Origin: Candidatus Pristimantibacillus lignocellulolyticus
GTDB lineage: Bacteria > Bacillota > Bacilli > Paenibacillales > Paenibacillaceae
Direction of reading: 5' to 3'
DNA: 64,000 nt
Assembly (NCBI GenBank): GCA_023639215.1
Contig: CP097899.1
Span: forward strand, 317,501-381,500
The translations under genes were made by a program, and so were the position numbers. Positions 53,192 through 60,445 of this stretch are shown here, piece by piece. The notes beneath the pieces were generated by a model. That model was given only the letters and a program-made list of their open reading frames with translations. It was not told the DNA's origin and made no database searches. The first letter of the stretch is position 1; every line of letters starts with the position of its first letter.

Positions 53192-53808
53192 TTTAATTCC
53201 TCCAACCCATCGCTACGTTTGTTAATTAGATATCTAGTCTTAACTAACTGAAACATAGGCATATCTGTTAAGGAGTCTGAATACGCAGAAGACTGTTCAT
53301 AATCAATTTGTATATCTTTATCAGCTAAATACTGTCTAATGCGTACTACTTTCTCTTCACCCTTACAATTATAACCTTCAATAACATTAATATAGCGTCC
53401 GTTTTGTTGAACTAATTCAGTTCCAATAACAGCATCCACATAGGGTAAGTTATTAAAGTATTTCACATAAGCATGAGGTGAAGCAGAGACAAGAAGCACA
53501 TGATAATCTTGTTCCTTTTTGTTCTGTAATTCTTGCAAAGCTTCTTGATATATATTGGGTACTAACACATCGTTGTAGAACTTTTCTAGTTCAGATTGTT
53601 CAAAGAAACGAATCGCGTAAAAAAATGATCCTTTCACTTTTTCTACTTTCATTAACTTCAGCTTGTATAATGCCGTAACTACTACAATTGTAAATAAGTT
53701 AAATAAAGTCCACGGCTTCTTTTTGAGTCCATATAAGACAAATAGAAACATCGAATCTTTTTTAATGATTGTTTCATCGATATCAAATATTGCAATTTTC
53801 TTTTTCAT
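53179..53808 (-). CDS. HAD-IB family phosphatase, candidate phosphoribosyl-polyprenol phosphatase
   Basis: Protein of about 209 aa of the SerB-like HAD-IB family: motif I FDIDETIIKKDS (Asp9, Asp11), motif II LLVSASPHAYVKYF and motif IV YSDSLTDMPMF. The family's cap helices include FLFVLYGLKKKPWTLFNLFTIV, a hydrophobic stretch that may touch the membrane. Next to a phosphoribosyl-polyprenol synthase, its expected role is to remove the 5-phosphate and leave polyprenyl-phosphoryl-ribose (inference by analogy with the mycobacterial pathway). The ATG at 53808 lies 6 bases after GAGGGA; 53814 is too close. It overlaps the flippase gene by 13 bases. Confidence 0.82.
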   Translation of the reverse strand: MKKKIAIFDIDETIIKKDSMFLFVLYGLKKKPWTLFNLFTIVVVTALYKLKLMKVEKVKGSFFYAIRFFEQSELEKFYNDVLVPNIYQEALQELQNKKEQDYHVLLVSASPHAYVKYFNNLPYVDAVIGTELVQQNGRYINVIEGYNCKGEEKVVRIRQYLADKDIQIDYEQSSAYSDSLTDMPMFQLVKTRYLINKRSDGLEELNWQM

Positions 53809-53836
53809 AATCATTCCCTCTATAACGTTCTGTCGT

Positions 53837-54754
53837 TCACTCAAAAATTGCTAAAATACATACTACACTAATAACATACAATATTACGGTAACTAATATA
53901 TGCTTATCCTCAAATAAAACTCTGTCAGGAGAACCACCTTTTTTCTCGATATGAATCAGATAGAGATATCTAAAAATCCCATAAATAACAAATGGTATTG
54001 TCCACATCAAATGAATTGTACGTCCAGAAGTAAATGTGAATAAGGAATAACTAATAATAGTTGCTGAAGTTACAATGCTATTAAGCTGATCTAGTAAAGT
54101 AAATGAGTACTTTTCTAATACTTTACGGTGGGTTCCCATCTCATTTTCTAATAGAAATAGTTCATGCCTTCTTTTACCGATTGCCAAAAATAAAGATAAA
54201 AGCATCGTACAAATTAAGAACCAAGGTGTAAATGGAACATGAATAACAAGTCCCCCTGCAATCGCACGCAGTACAAATCCCGTAGCAATGACCATAATAT
54301 CAATAATAACGACATGCTTTAGGAAAAATGAATAACACACGTTCAAAGCAAAGTACGCTATGAGAAGAAGTGTGAACAGTGGATTCAAAAAATAGGAAAC
54401 TATTAAAGATGCTATTAAGAGAAAACTACCGAAAGTTAATGCCAATATAGGATTGAGCGCACCTGAAGCCATTGGTCTAAATTTTTTAACTGGATGATTC
54501 TTATCAGCCTCTCGATCTACATAATCATTAATGATATAGACACATCCAGAAATAAAACTAAAAAGAAAAAATCCTAATAATGTATTAATTATCGTTGTAA
54601 CATTGATCATTTCAAAAGAAAAAAGTAGAGCAGCAAATACTAATAGGTTTTTAGTCCATTGCTTTGGTCTAAGTTGCTGAAACAAAAGTTTGAACACATT
54701 ACTATGCGCTGCTCGAATTTCTTCATTCGTAATATTAATATTAGTTGAAGTCAT
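53837..54754 (-). CDS. UbiA family polyprenyl-phosphate phosphoribosyltransferase (DPPR-synthase-like)
   Basis: Membrane prenyltransferase-fold protein of 305 aa with about eight or nine spans. RPKQWTKNLLVF near residue 30 and the first Asp-rich motif INDYVDREADKNHPVKKFRP (Asn76, Asp77, Asp80, Asp84, Lys90, Arg93) resemble decaprenyl-phosphate 5-phosphoribosyltransferase (Rv3806c type): the NHPVKKFRP part distinguishes it from quinone or haem UbiA enzymes. It should join phosphoribosyl pyrophosphate to polyprenyl phosphate at the cytosolic face. The ATG at 54754 has GGCAGGAGA. It heads a five-gene operon with phosphatase, two flippase halves and a polytopic protein. Confidence 0.83.
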   Translation of the reverse strand: MTSTNINITNEEIRAAHSNVFKLLFQQLRPKQWTKNLLVFAALLFSFEMINVTTIINTLLGFFLFSFISGCVYIINDYVDREADKNHPVKKFRPMASGALNPILALTFGSFLLIASLIVSYFLNPLFTLLLIAYFALNVCYSFFLKHVVIIDIMVIATGFVLRAIAGGLVIHVPFTPWFLICTMLLSLFLAIGKRRHELFLLENEMGTHRKVLEKYSFTLLDQLNSIVTSATIISYSLFTFTSGRTIHLMWTIPFVIYGIFRYLYLIHIEKKGGSPDRVLFEDKHILVTVILYVISVVCILAIFE

Positions 54755-54887
54755 TTGTTAATCTCCTGCCTGATAGTTTGTTATAAATTCCGCCTTAAAA
54801 TCCGATTCAAAAGAAGCGTACTAAGTCTACCATATTTACAAATACTGTACAATCACATAGGAGTTATTTACCTAGGCCATTCATAAC

Positions 54888-54922
54888 AAAAAGAGACCCG
54901 CTCATCAGAGTGGTATCTCTTA
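54888..54922 (-). terminator. Terminator of the ElaA-MFS unit
   Basis: Imperfect stem AAGAGACCC / GGTATCTCTT around GCTCATCAGAGT, then TTTTTG on the minus strand, 45 bases past the MFS stop. Confidence 0.75.
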
Positions 54923-54966
54923 GGTTCATTAGAATTAATTTCAGATACGCTTATAAATAATTCTGT

Positions 54967-56226
54967 CTACTTCTTCCTACGAAAAGCTAATGGAGCAATA
55001 ACTACCCCTAGTACCAGTAAAACTATTCCGAGTAGTAGAAAGAATCCATACTGTTGAGTCCAGAGCGGTAATTGTTTCAATTGTTCAAAGATGGCTCCAC
55101 CAATTGTAGGTCCTAGAAAACCAGCCAAACCAGTAATTGCTGAAAATACAGCAATATATATAGGTCGCTCTGCTTTCGGAGATGAACCAATCATAAATAT
55201 AAAAATTTGTTGGTTATAGCTACCTAGACCTATTCCAAGACAAATAAAAATTAATACTAGAACAAGCAGTTGCGGTAAAAACGATAACGTTCCCCATAAT
55301 AGTGCCGAGACTGCAAGAAAAGGTAATGAAGCTAATAGTAATGTTCGTTCACTGTACTTGCGAGAAAGTTGCCCACAAATATAGAAACCCAACATCGATG
55401 ATACCGTTTGCAAAATAACTAGATTTGCTACGGTTTGATATCTTACGTTTAATACATCAAGCATGACATAAGAGAAAAATGGATGAGTCATCGACAATAT
55501 TAATGTCCATATCGTTAAAAATAGTAGCCCCTTAAAGAAGATATGATCCTTAAACGGTTTTAGTACAAATGTTCCAACTTTCATTTCCTGTGTTTTTTCA
55601 AATGCTGGATTCGGGTATCTAGCAAAATAAATGATGTTCATGATTACAGTAACGGCTGCAAGTATGAACATAATATTGAATCCGAGTGCTCCATCATACC
55701 TATCGATAATAACCCCAGTAATATATAATCCAATACTATTTACCGCACTAGTTATGACATTACGAATACCGAAGTACTTCCCTCGTAATTGATCAGGTAC
55801 CATATCAGAGATTAATGAAGTCCAGATAACCCCTGCAAAAGCGTTTATTGATGAGTAAAGTAAAAAGATAACGATAAAGACAGCTAACCAAATCTCTTTT
55901 GGAAATATAAATGGAATAATACCTGTCATCAATCCTATTAGGCGATGAGCTGAAGCGAGAAGTACGAAATTGAGTTTTCGATTTTTCAGTTTTTGCATGT
56001 ACATGGCAGCTAATATTTGTAGAAGATTTGCGATAGCTGGCACTGCGAGTACTATACCAATTTGTTGAGAATTCGCCCCTAAGTAAAGTAAGTACGCTGT
56101 TAAAAACGGACCTGAAAGCATAGTTAGCAATAACATTGCCCATATGCCTTCCATTACTGCCATCTCCATACCATGTCGATATGGAGACTTCATTCTGTCG
56201 ACTTGCGACTTAGCTGAAAAACGCAT
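54967..56226 (-). CDS. MFS transporter
   Basis: Membrane protein of about 419 aa with twelve hydrophobic spans in two halves. The first half has LYLGANSQQIGIVLAVPAI and the second QLRGKYFGIRNVI-like loops (DMVPDQLRGKYFG) typical of major facilitator proteins. The substrate is unknown; drug or metabolite export is possible. The ATG at 56226 lies 8 bases after GGAGG (56232 is too close). It follows the acetyltransferase gene by 25 bases and ends with a terminator. Confidence 0.87.
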   Translation of the reverse strand: MRFSAKSQVDRMKSPYRHGMEMAVMEGIWAMLLLTMLSGPFLTAYLLYLGANSQQIGIVLAVPAIANLLQILAAMYMQKLKNRKLNFVLLASAHRLIGLMTGIIPFIFPKEIWLAVFIVIFLLYSSINAFAGVIWTSLISDMVPDQLRGKYFGIRNVITSAVNSIGLYITGVIIDRYDGALGFNIMFILAAVTVIMNIIYFARYPNPAFEKTQEMKVGTFVLKPFKDHIFFKGLLFLTIWTLILSMTHPFFSYVMLDVLNVRYQTVANLVILQTVSSMLGFYICGQLSRKYSERTLLLASLPFLAVSALLWGTLSFLPQLLVLVLIFICLGIGLGSYNQQIFIFMIGSSPKAERPIYIAVFSAITGLAGFLGPTIGGAIFEQLKQLPLWTQQYGFFLLLGIVLLVLGVVIAPLAFRRKK

Positions 56227-56251
56227 GCACATGCCCTCCTGAGTAGGTCAA

Positions 56252-56710
56252 CTATGATTGGTCATTAAGTTCCAAGCGCATTTGTATATGATAAATACCA
56301 TCTTCAATATAAGGTTCTGACACTACAACGAAGCCTACTCTTTCATAAAAGCTCGTTAATTGTTGCTGCGCAGAAATTGTAATGGCATCTCCTTGCCAAT
56401 GAGAACCAACAAACGCGATGGCGCGCTGTAACATCTGTTCTCCGAAACCAGTCCGTCTTAACGAAGGAGTAATGATCACGCGACCAATAGAATAAGTTTC
56501 ATAACTTACTCCTTGATTCAATAATCTCAAATATCCTAATAACTGCCCGGCTTCATCTCTTAATTGCAAATGATAAGCTTCAAGATCTTTATTGTCACAA
56601 TCCGCATATATACTTTGCTGTTCAACTACGAATATATCGGTACGTAACTTTATGATTTCATATACTTCTACATTAGATAATTGCGAAAAATGCTTTATAC
56701 TCCACTCCAT
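56252..56710 (-). CDS. elaA: ElaA-type GNAT family N-acetyltransferase
   Basis: Protein of 152 aa. LRTDIFVVEQQSIYADCDNKDLEAYHL near the start and IGRVIITPSLRRTGFGEQML (acetyl-CoA loop R-R-T-G-F-G) are the ElaA pattern, followed by ISAQQQLTSFYERVGF. It should transfer an acetyl group from acetyl-CoA to an unknown amine. Cytosolic. The ATG at 56710 has GAAGGAGTT. First gene of a two-gene unit with the MFS transporter. Confidence 0.88.
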   Translation of the reverse strand: MEWSIKHFSQLSNVEVYEIIKLRTDIFVVEQQSIYADCDNKDLEAYHLQLRDEAGQLLGYLRLLNQGVSYETYSIGRVIITPSLRRTGFGEQMLQRAIAFVGSHWQGDAITISAQQQLTSFYERVGFVVVSEPYIEDGIYHIQMRLELNDQS

Positions 56711-56926
56711 ATGAACTAACTCCTTCAGTAAATACTTTCTCGTTGAATTGTCCTACACTTTACTTAATTGAATTACTACTATTACATTGTATTGCTAACA
56801 TCATACTATGGAATTCAATAAAAAAATATGGCATTTTAATTGTATTTTATATTCAATTTTGCCTTGATAGCACTGATCACTTATACTTAACTTGATACGA
56901 ATAGATTAATAGGAGTGAGTAACAAC

Positions 56927-57424
56927 ATGTTATTAAAATCTTTACAAGGAATTAGAAATACACTGAAACTTTCGCTCTTTCTTCTCCTGACTACATTAAG
57001 TTTGCTATTAGGCGGTTGTAGTGAACTTATTACTGATCAAAATGTAGCATACGATGCTAACTCTTCTATACCTAATGCTTCATCAGCATTGACTAGCTTT
57101 GAAGATGTTGCTTCATATATTCGCGATAATGGAAAATTACCTGATAACTTTATTAAGAAAAAAGATGCTGAAAATCTAGGTTGGGTCCCTTCAAAAGGTA
57201 ATCTTCATGAGGTAGCCCCCAATATGAGCATAGGTGGTGATAAGTTCGGCAATCGTGAAGGACTATTACCAAAAGCCGATGGACGAACATGGTATGAAGC
57301 AGATATCAATTATACAGGTGGTCGTCGTAATGCCGATCGTATCGTATTCTCTAATGATGGTCTTATCTACATGACCACGGATCATTATAAAAGCTTTACA
57401 GATATTACGAAAGAGGTGCGGTAA
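56927..57424 (+). CDS. Barnase-type guanyl-specific ribonuclease with lipobox
   Basis: Protein of 165 aa. Residues 1-30 are a signal peptide with lipobox LLGGC (Cys31), so the mature enzyme should be a lipoprotein. The remainder is barnase-like: VASYIRDNGKLPDNFI, AENLGWVPSKGNL, IGGDKFGNREG, TWYEADINYT and IYMTTDHYKSF. The catalytic residues keep exact barnase spacing: Glu124, Arg134, Arg138 and His153 correspond to Glu73, Arg83, Arg87 and His102. It should cleave RNA after G outside the cell. The ATG at 56927 lies 11 bases from GGAG; GTG at 56915 overlaps that site. The barstar gene begins two bases after its stop. Confidence 0.94.
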   Translation: MLLKSLQGIRNTLKLSLFLLLTTLSLLLGGCSELITDQNVAYDANSSIPNASSALTSFEDVASYIRDNGKLPDNFIKKKDAENLGWVPSKGNLHEVAPNMSIGGDKFGNREGLLPKADGRTWYEADINYTGGRRNADRIVFSNDGLIYMTTDHYKSFTDITKEVR

Positions 57425-57426
57425 AA

Positions 57427-57708
57427 ATGAGCGATATTATTGAATTACGATTGTCTGAAGCTGAAACCTATGATGATGTTCACGAATGGTTAGCAGCTAA
57501 ATTAGATTTACCTGCTACCTATGGTCGTAATCTCGATGCACTATGGGATTGCTTAACTGGCTACATTAATCTTCCAGTATCCTTATTGTGGATTAATGAC
57601 AATGAAAGTACGAAAGATTATACCGCTATTATTGAATTGTTTGAAGAAGCATCTAGTGAATGCGATCAATTAAGTTTTGAATATCTCGTAAACGATAAAG
57701 ACGAATAA
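57427..57708 (+). CDS. Barstar family ribonuclease inhibitor
   Basis: Protein of 93 aa with the barstar core YGRNLDALWDCLTG; Tyr32, Asp37, Trp40 and Asp41 match the barnase-contacting Tyr29, Asp35, Trp38 and Asp39 of barstar. It should bind and block the neighbouring ribonuclease in the cytosol before export. It starts two bases after the ribonuclease stop with GAGGTGCGG as ribosome binding site, so the two form an operon. A terminator follows. Confidence 0.94.
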   Translation: MSDIIELRLSEAETYDDVHEWLAAKLDLPATYGRNLDALWDCLTGYINLPVSLLWINDNESTKDYTAIIELFEEASSECDQLSFEYLVNDKDE

Positions 57709-57726
57709 TATCACCATTGAAATAAC

Positions 57727-57785
57727 AAAGGGAACTGTTCACTCATCTCCATAATTATGGATTGAGCTTACAGTTCCCTTTTTAG
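57727..57785 (+). terminator. Terminator of the barnase-barstar operon
   Basis: AAAGGGAACTG / CAGTTCCCTTT perfect 11-bp outer stem with an inner CTCCATAATTATGG hairpin, followed by TTTT. Confidence 0.88.
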
Positions 57786-57868
57786 CATAACTTCGTGATC
57801 ACAAGTGATTGGATTTAAACATCATTCCAATAAAGTTCAAAGAGATTGCTTGTCAACACCAAGAAGAT
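57785..57868. repeat. 84-bp direct repeat, copy 1
   Basis: GCATAACTTCGTGATCACAAG ... CAACACCAAGAAGAT; about 90 percent identical by eye to 57969-58053. Overlaps the tail of the barstar terminator. Confidence 0.85.
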
Positions 57869-57968
57869 GACATGAAGCTAGGAAAGTGAGTAGCGCAACG
57901 TACGTTATTGGTACGTGAGCATCGGAGCAACCGATGAATGCCATGTTCGACGTCGACTATGCTTCAGC
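57869..57968. repeat. Core between direct repeats, with GTACGTTATTGGTAC
   Basis: The 15-base near-palindrome GTACGTTATTGGTAC (57900-57914) is identical to 7098-7112. TTCGACGTCGA (57946-57956) parallels TTCGATGTCGAA in the 7-kb element. This core and the flanking repeats have the same order and nearly the same spacing (184 against 188) as the 7-kb locus, so I take them as one element family. No gene. Confidence 0.7.
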
Positions 57969-58053
57969 GCATAACTTCGTGATCACAAGTGATTGGTTTT
58001 GAACATCCTTTTCAATAAGGTTCAAAAAAATCGCTTTTCAACACCAAGAAGAT
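57969..58053. repeat. 85-bp direct repeat, copy 2, abutting a stop codon
   Basis: Diverged copy of 57785-57868. TTTTGAACATCCTT with AAGGTTCAAAA forms a hairpin near 57998-58028. Its last base is the first base of the TTA (stop TAA on the minus strand) of the permease gene at 58053. Confidence 0.85.
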
Positions 58054-59147
58054 TACCCCTTAACTGACCCTCCTAGTAACCCCCTAACAAAAAACTTCTG
58101 AAGGCTGAAAAATACAGTCAATGGCATAAGCATGGAAATAAACGCTGCAGCCGTTAGTAAATGCCAATCTGAGCCACGAGAACCTGCCATATCGGCAATT
58201 CTCATAGACATCACTTGCACATCAGCCTGAGTTCCAATAAAGATTAAGGATATGAGATAGTCATTCCATACCCAGAGAAATTGAAATATACCAATTGAAG
58301 CAATCGCAGGTATTGATAATGGCAATACTAGTTTCGTAAATATTGTGAAATTAGATGCACCATCCATAAAGGCTGATTCGAACAAATCTTTCGGTAGCTG
58401 ACTAATATACGAATACATAAAGTAGATTGTGAGCGGTAACCCAAAGCCAGTATGCACAATCCAGATACCGAGGTAAGTACCATTTAAGCCAAGTAAAGTG
58501 TAATCCTTCATAATGGGAATAAGTGCAACCTGTAGCGGTACAACCAATAACATAATTACTGCAATAAACATCGTTTTTCGCATGGGGAAACGAAGCCAAG
58601 CAAATGCATATGAAGCAAAGGTTGCAATGAGAACAGGAATAACGGTAGCAGGTATTGATACAATTAATGTATTCATAAATGCTTTGGACATTCCTTGACC
58701 CTTTTCGGTCTTAACCGTTCCATCTGCTTGTTGAATTTTATATAATTTACCTGTCAATACACTTTCGTAGTTAGAAGTAGTAAATTCCGTATCCATCTTT
58801 AAGCTTTTGTCCTGCACATTGACAGTACGAGCACGTCTATTTTCCCAAATTAATCGATTACCATCCTTTGTAATAGCGCCTTCGCGAAGCTGATCATCAC
58901 TGAAAGTTTCACCATTTATCGTAATCGGTTCACGAAGATCTGTATCCTTTGGCAAAGTAATCGTGTCTTGTGTAGCATAATCCTTGTGAGGAAAGACCTC
59001 CCACCAACCGCTTTGCAAAATATTTACCGCAGGACGGAATGACGAAACCAAAAGTCCAAAAGTTGGTATAATCCATATCAAACAAATAAAAGCTAGAATT
59101 AGATTCACTATCCACTTTTTACTTTTACGTCGTTTACGCTTTGCCAT
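58053..59147 (-). CDS. Carbohydrate ABC transporter permease, AglG-like with large extracytoplasmic insert
   Basis: Permease of 364 aa. Between the first span (about residues 13-35) and the second there is an insert of about 110 residues with beta-rich sequence (ITLPKDTDLREPITINGETFSDDQL, LIWENRRARTVNVQD), as in alpha-glucoside permeases of the AglG type; ordinary MalG proteins lack it. The EAA loop is FESAFMDGASNFTIFTKLVLPL. It overlaps the upstream permease end by one base and has AGGGGGGATTC as ribosome binding site. Substrate prediction (alpha-glucosides) is by analogy only. Last gene of the operon starting at 61843. Confidence 0.88.
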   Translation of the reverse strand: MAKRKRRKSKKWIVNLILAFICLIWIIPTFGLLVSSFRPAVNILQSGWWEVFPHKDYATQDTITLPKDTDLREPITINGETFSDDQLREGAITKDGNRLIWENRRARTVNVQDKSLKMDTEFTTSNYESVLTGKLYKIQQADGTVKTEKGQGMSKAFMNTLIVSIPATVIPVLIATFASYAFAWLRFPMRKTMFIAVIMLLVVPLQVALIPIMKDYTLLGLNGTYLGIWIVHTGFGLPLTIYFMYSYISQLPKDLFESAFMDGASNFTIFTKLVLPLSIPAIASIGIFQFLWVWNDYLISLIFIGTQADVQVMSMRIADMAGSRGSDWHLLTAAAFISMLMPLTVFFSLQKFFVRGLLGGSVKG

Positions 59148-60229
59148 TAGAATCCCCCCTGCTTTTTGAACTGGCGTAAATTAATCCAGATCACTGGAAT
59201 AACGCAGATTAGGAGAACAATGGCTAACGTCGAGCCAAATCCTGCATTACGATACATAAAAAATTGACGATAGAACTGTGTCGCTACAACTTCAGTATCA
59301 TATTGACCACCTGTCATTACCATAACAACATCGAATATTTTCAAAGTAAATACGACAATGGTAGTCGATACAGATAAAATCGTTCCTGATATAAAAGGAA
59401 CAATAATTTTGAAGAAGATACGAGTTTCCCCAGCACCATCTACGCGAGCAGCTTCAAGGAGTTCCTCTGGAACCCCTTTCAGTGCTGCTGAGAACAATAC
59501 CATCGCAAATCCTGTCTGCATCCATATTAAGATAACTATGAGAAATAGATTATTCCACGGCTGGAACATACTTGTAAAAGCTTGAGGTTCAAAACCTAAT
59601 GAAACCAATAACGCATTTAGCAATCCAATCTGTTCTGTACCTGGTTTATAGAAATAGATAAACTTCCAGATTACACCCGCAGCAACAAATGAGATCGCCA
59701 TCGGCATAAAGATTATACTTTTGGCAAGCTTCTCAAAGCTACTACGATCAGCTAACACTGCGATTAACAAACCAAGGACGATACAAGCAGTAGCTCCGAA
59801 CACAACCCACAATAAGTTGTTGCGAAGTGCACCTAATAATATTCGATTGGTGAAAACCTCAACGTAGTTTGCAAAACCTACAAAATTAGTAGTCGTAGAA
59901 TCAAAGAAGCTCATATACAGTGTACGGATCGTTGGCACAAGAAGTAGCCATGCCAGTAAGGCAACTGCTGGTCCTACGAAAAGTATAGGTATCATCTTTT
60001 GCTTCCAGCGATCTGGATATTGCTCTATCGCCAAGTTAAAGGACCAGTATATGAAATATACTCCGAAAATCCCCCATAGTATGGCTACCACTGCGTTAAT
60101 CACACCAGGAAGATTACCGTCCCTTAACACAATATAGAACATGGAGTGTATCATTGCATTGCTGATGATCACCAGTAAAGTGCTTAATATGATACGCAAC
60201 GGTTTAACTCCTGGTACTGATGTACGCAT
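59147..60229 (-). CDS. Sugar ABC transporter permease, AglF-like
   Basis: Permease of 360 aa with two additional N-terminal spans (about residues 10-75) before the usual six (from KMIPILFVGPAVALLAWLLL), as in AglF/MalF-like proteins. EAA loop LLEAARVDGAGETRIFFKIIVPF. The ATG at 60229 has AGGAGGG. Partner of the 58053-59147 permease. No ATPase gene follows, so a shared one elsewhere is expected. Confidence 0.9.
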   Translation of the reverse strand: MRTSVPGVKPLRIILSTLLVIISNAMIHSMFYIVLRDGNLPGVINAVVAILWGIFGVYFIYWSFNLAIEQYPDRWKQKMIPILFVGPAVALLAWLLLVPTIRTLYMSFFDSTTTNFVGFANYVEVFTNRILLGALRNNLLWVVFGATACIVLGLLIAVLADRSSFEKLAKSIIFMPMAISFVAAGVIWKFIYFYKPGTEQIGLLNALLVSLGFEPQAFTSMFQPWNNLFLIVILIWMQTGFAMVLFSAALKGVPEELLEAARVDGAGETRIFFKIIVPFISGTILSVSTTIVVFTLKIFDVVMVMTGGQYDTEVVATQFYRQFFMYRNAGFGSTLAIVLLICVIPVIWINLRQFKKQGGF

Positions 60230-60240
60230 AGTAAGCCCTC

Positions 60241-60438
60241 CTAAAACTTTTCATTGGCTCCATGAAGTGACTTCTTGCAAATGAAAAGTCACTTCGAAAG
60301 CATAATCTAAAACTTTTCATTGGCTCCACGAAGTGACTTCTCGTGAATGAAAAGTCACTTCGAAAGCATAATCTAAAACTTTTCATTGGCTCCATGAAGT
60401 GACTTCTCGCAAATGAAAAGTTACTTCGAAAGCATAAT
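60241..60438. repeat. Three tandem 66-bp repeats between binding-protein and permease genes
   Basis: Units at 60241-60306, 60307-60372 and 60373-60438 differ at only a few positions. Each begins CTAAAACTTTTCATTGGCTC and contains the inverted repeat GAAGTGACTT / AAGTCACTTC, so each transcribed unit can fold into a hairpin. The array fills the space between the binding-protein stop (60446) and the permease start (60229). The 66-bp period is a multiple of three and gives a meaningless 22-residue repeat in one frame. Confidence 0.92.
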
Positions 60439-60445
60439 CTTTTAT

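Noticed and set aside
60204..60395. Open frame of 63 codons with 22-residue repeats
   Set aside because: It is a by-product of the 66-bp tandem repeats on the intercistronic RNA; the composition is not protein-like and no start signal is seen.
60241..60438. CRISPR array
   Set aside because: The three units are contiguous with no variable spacers, and no cas gene is present.
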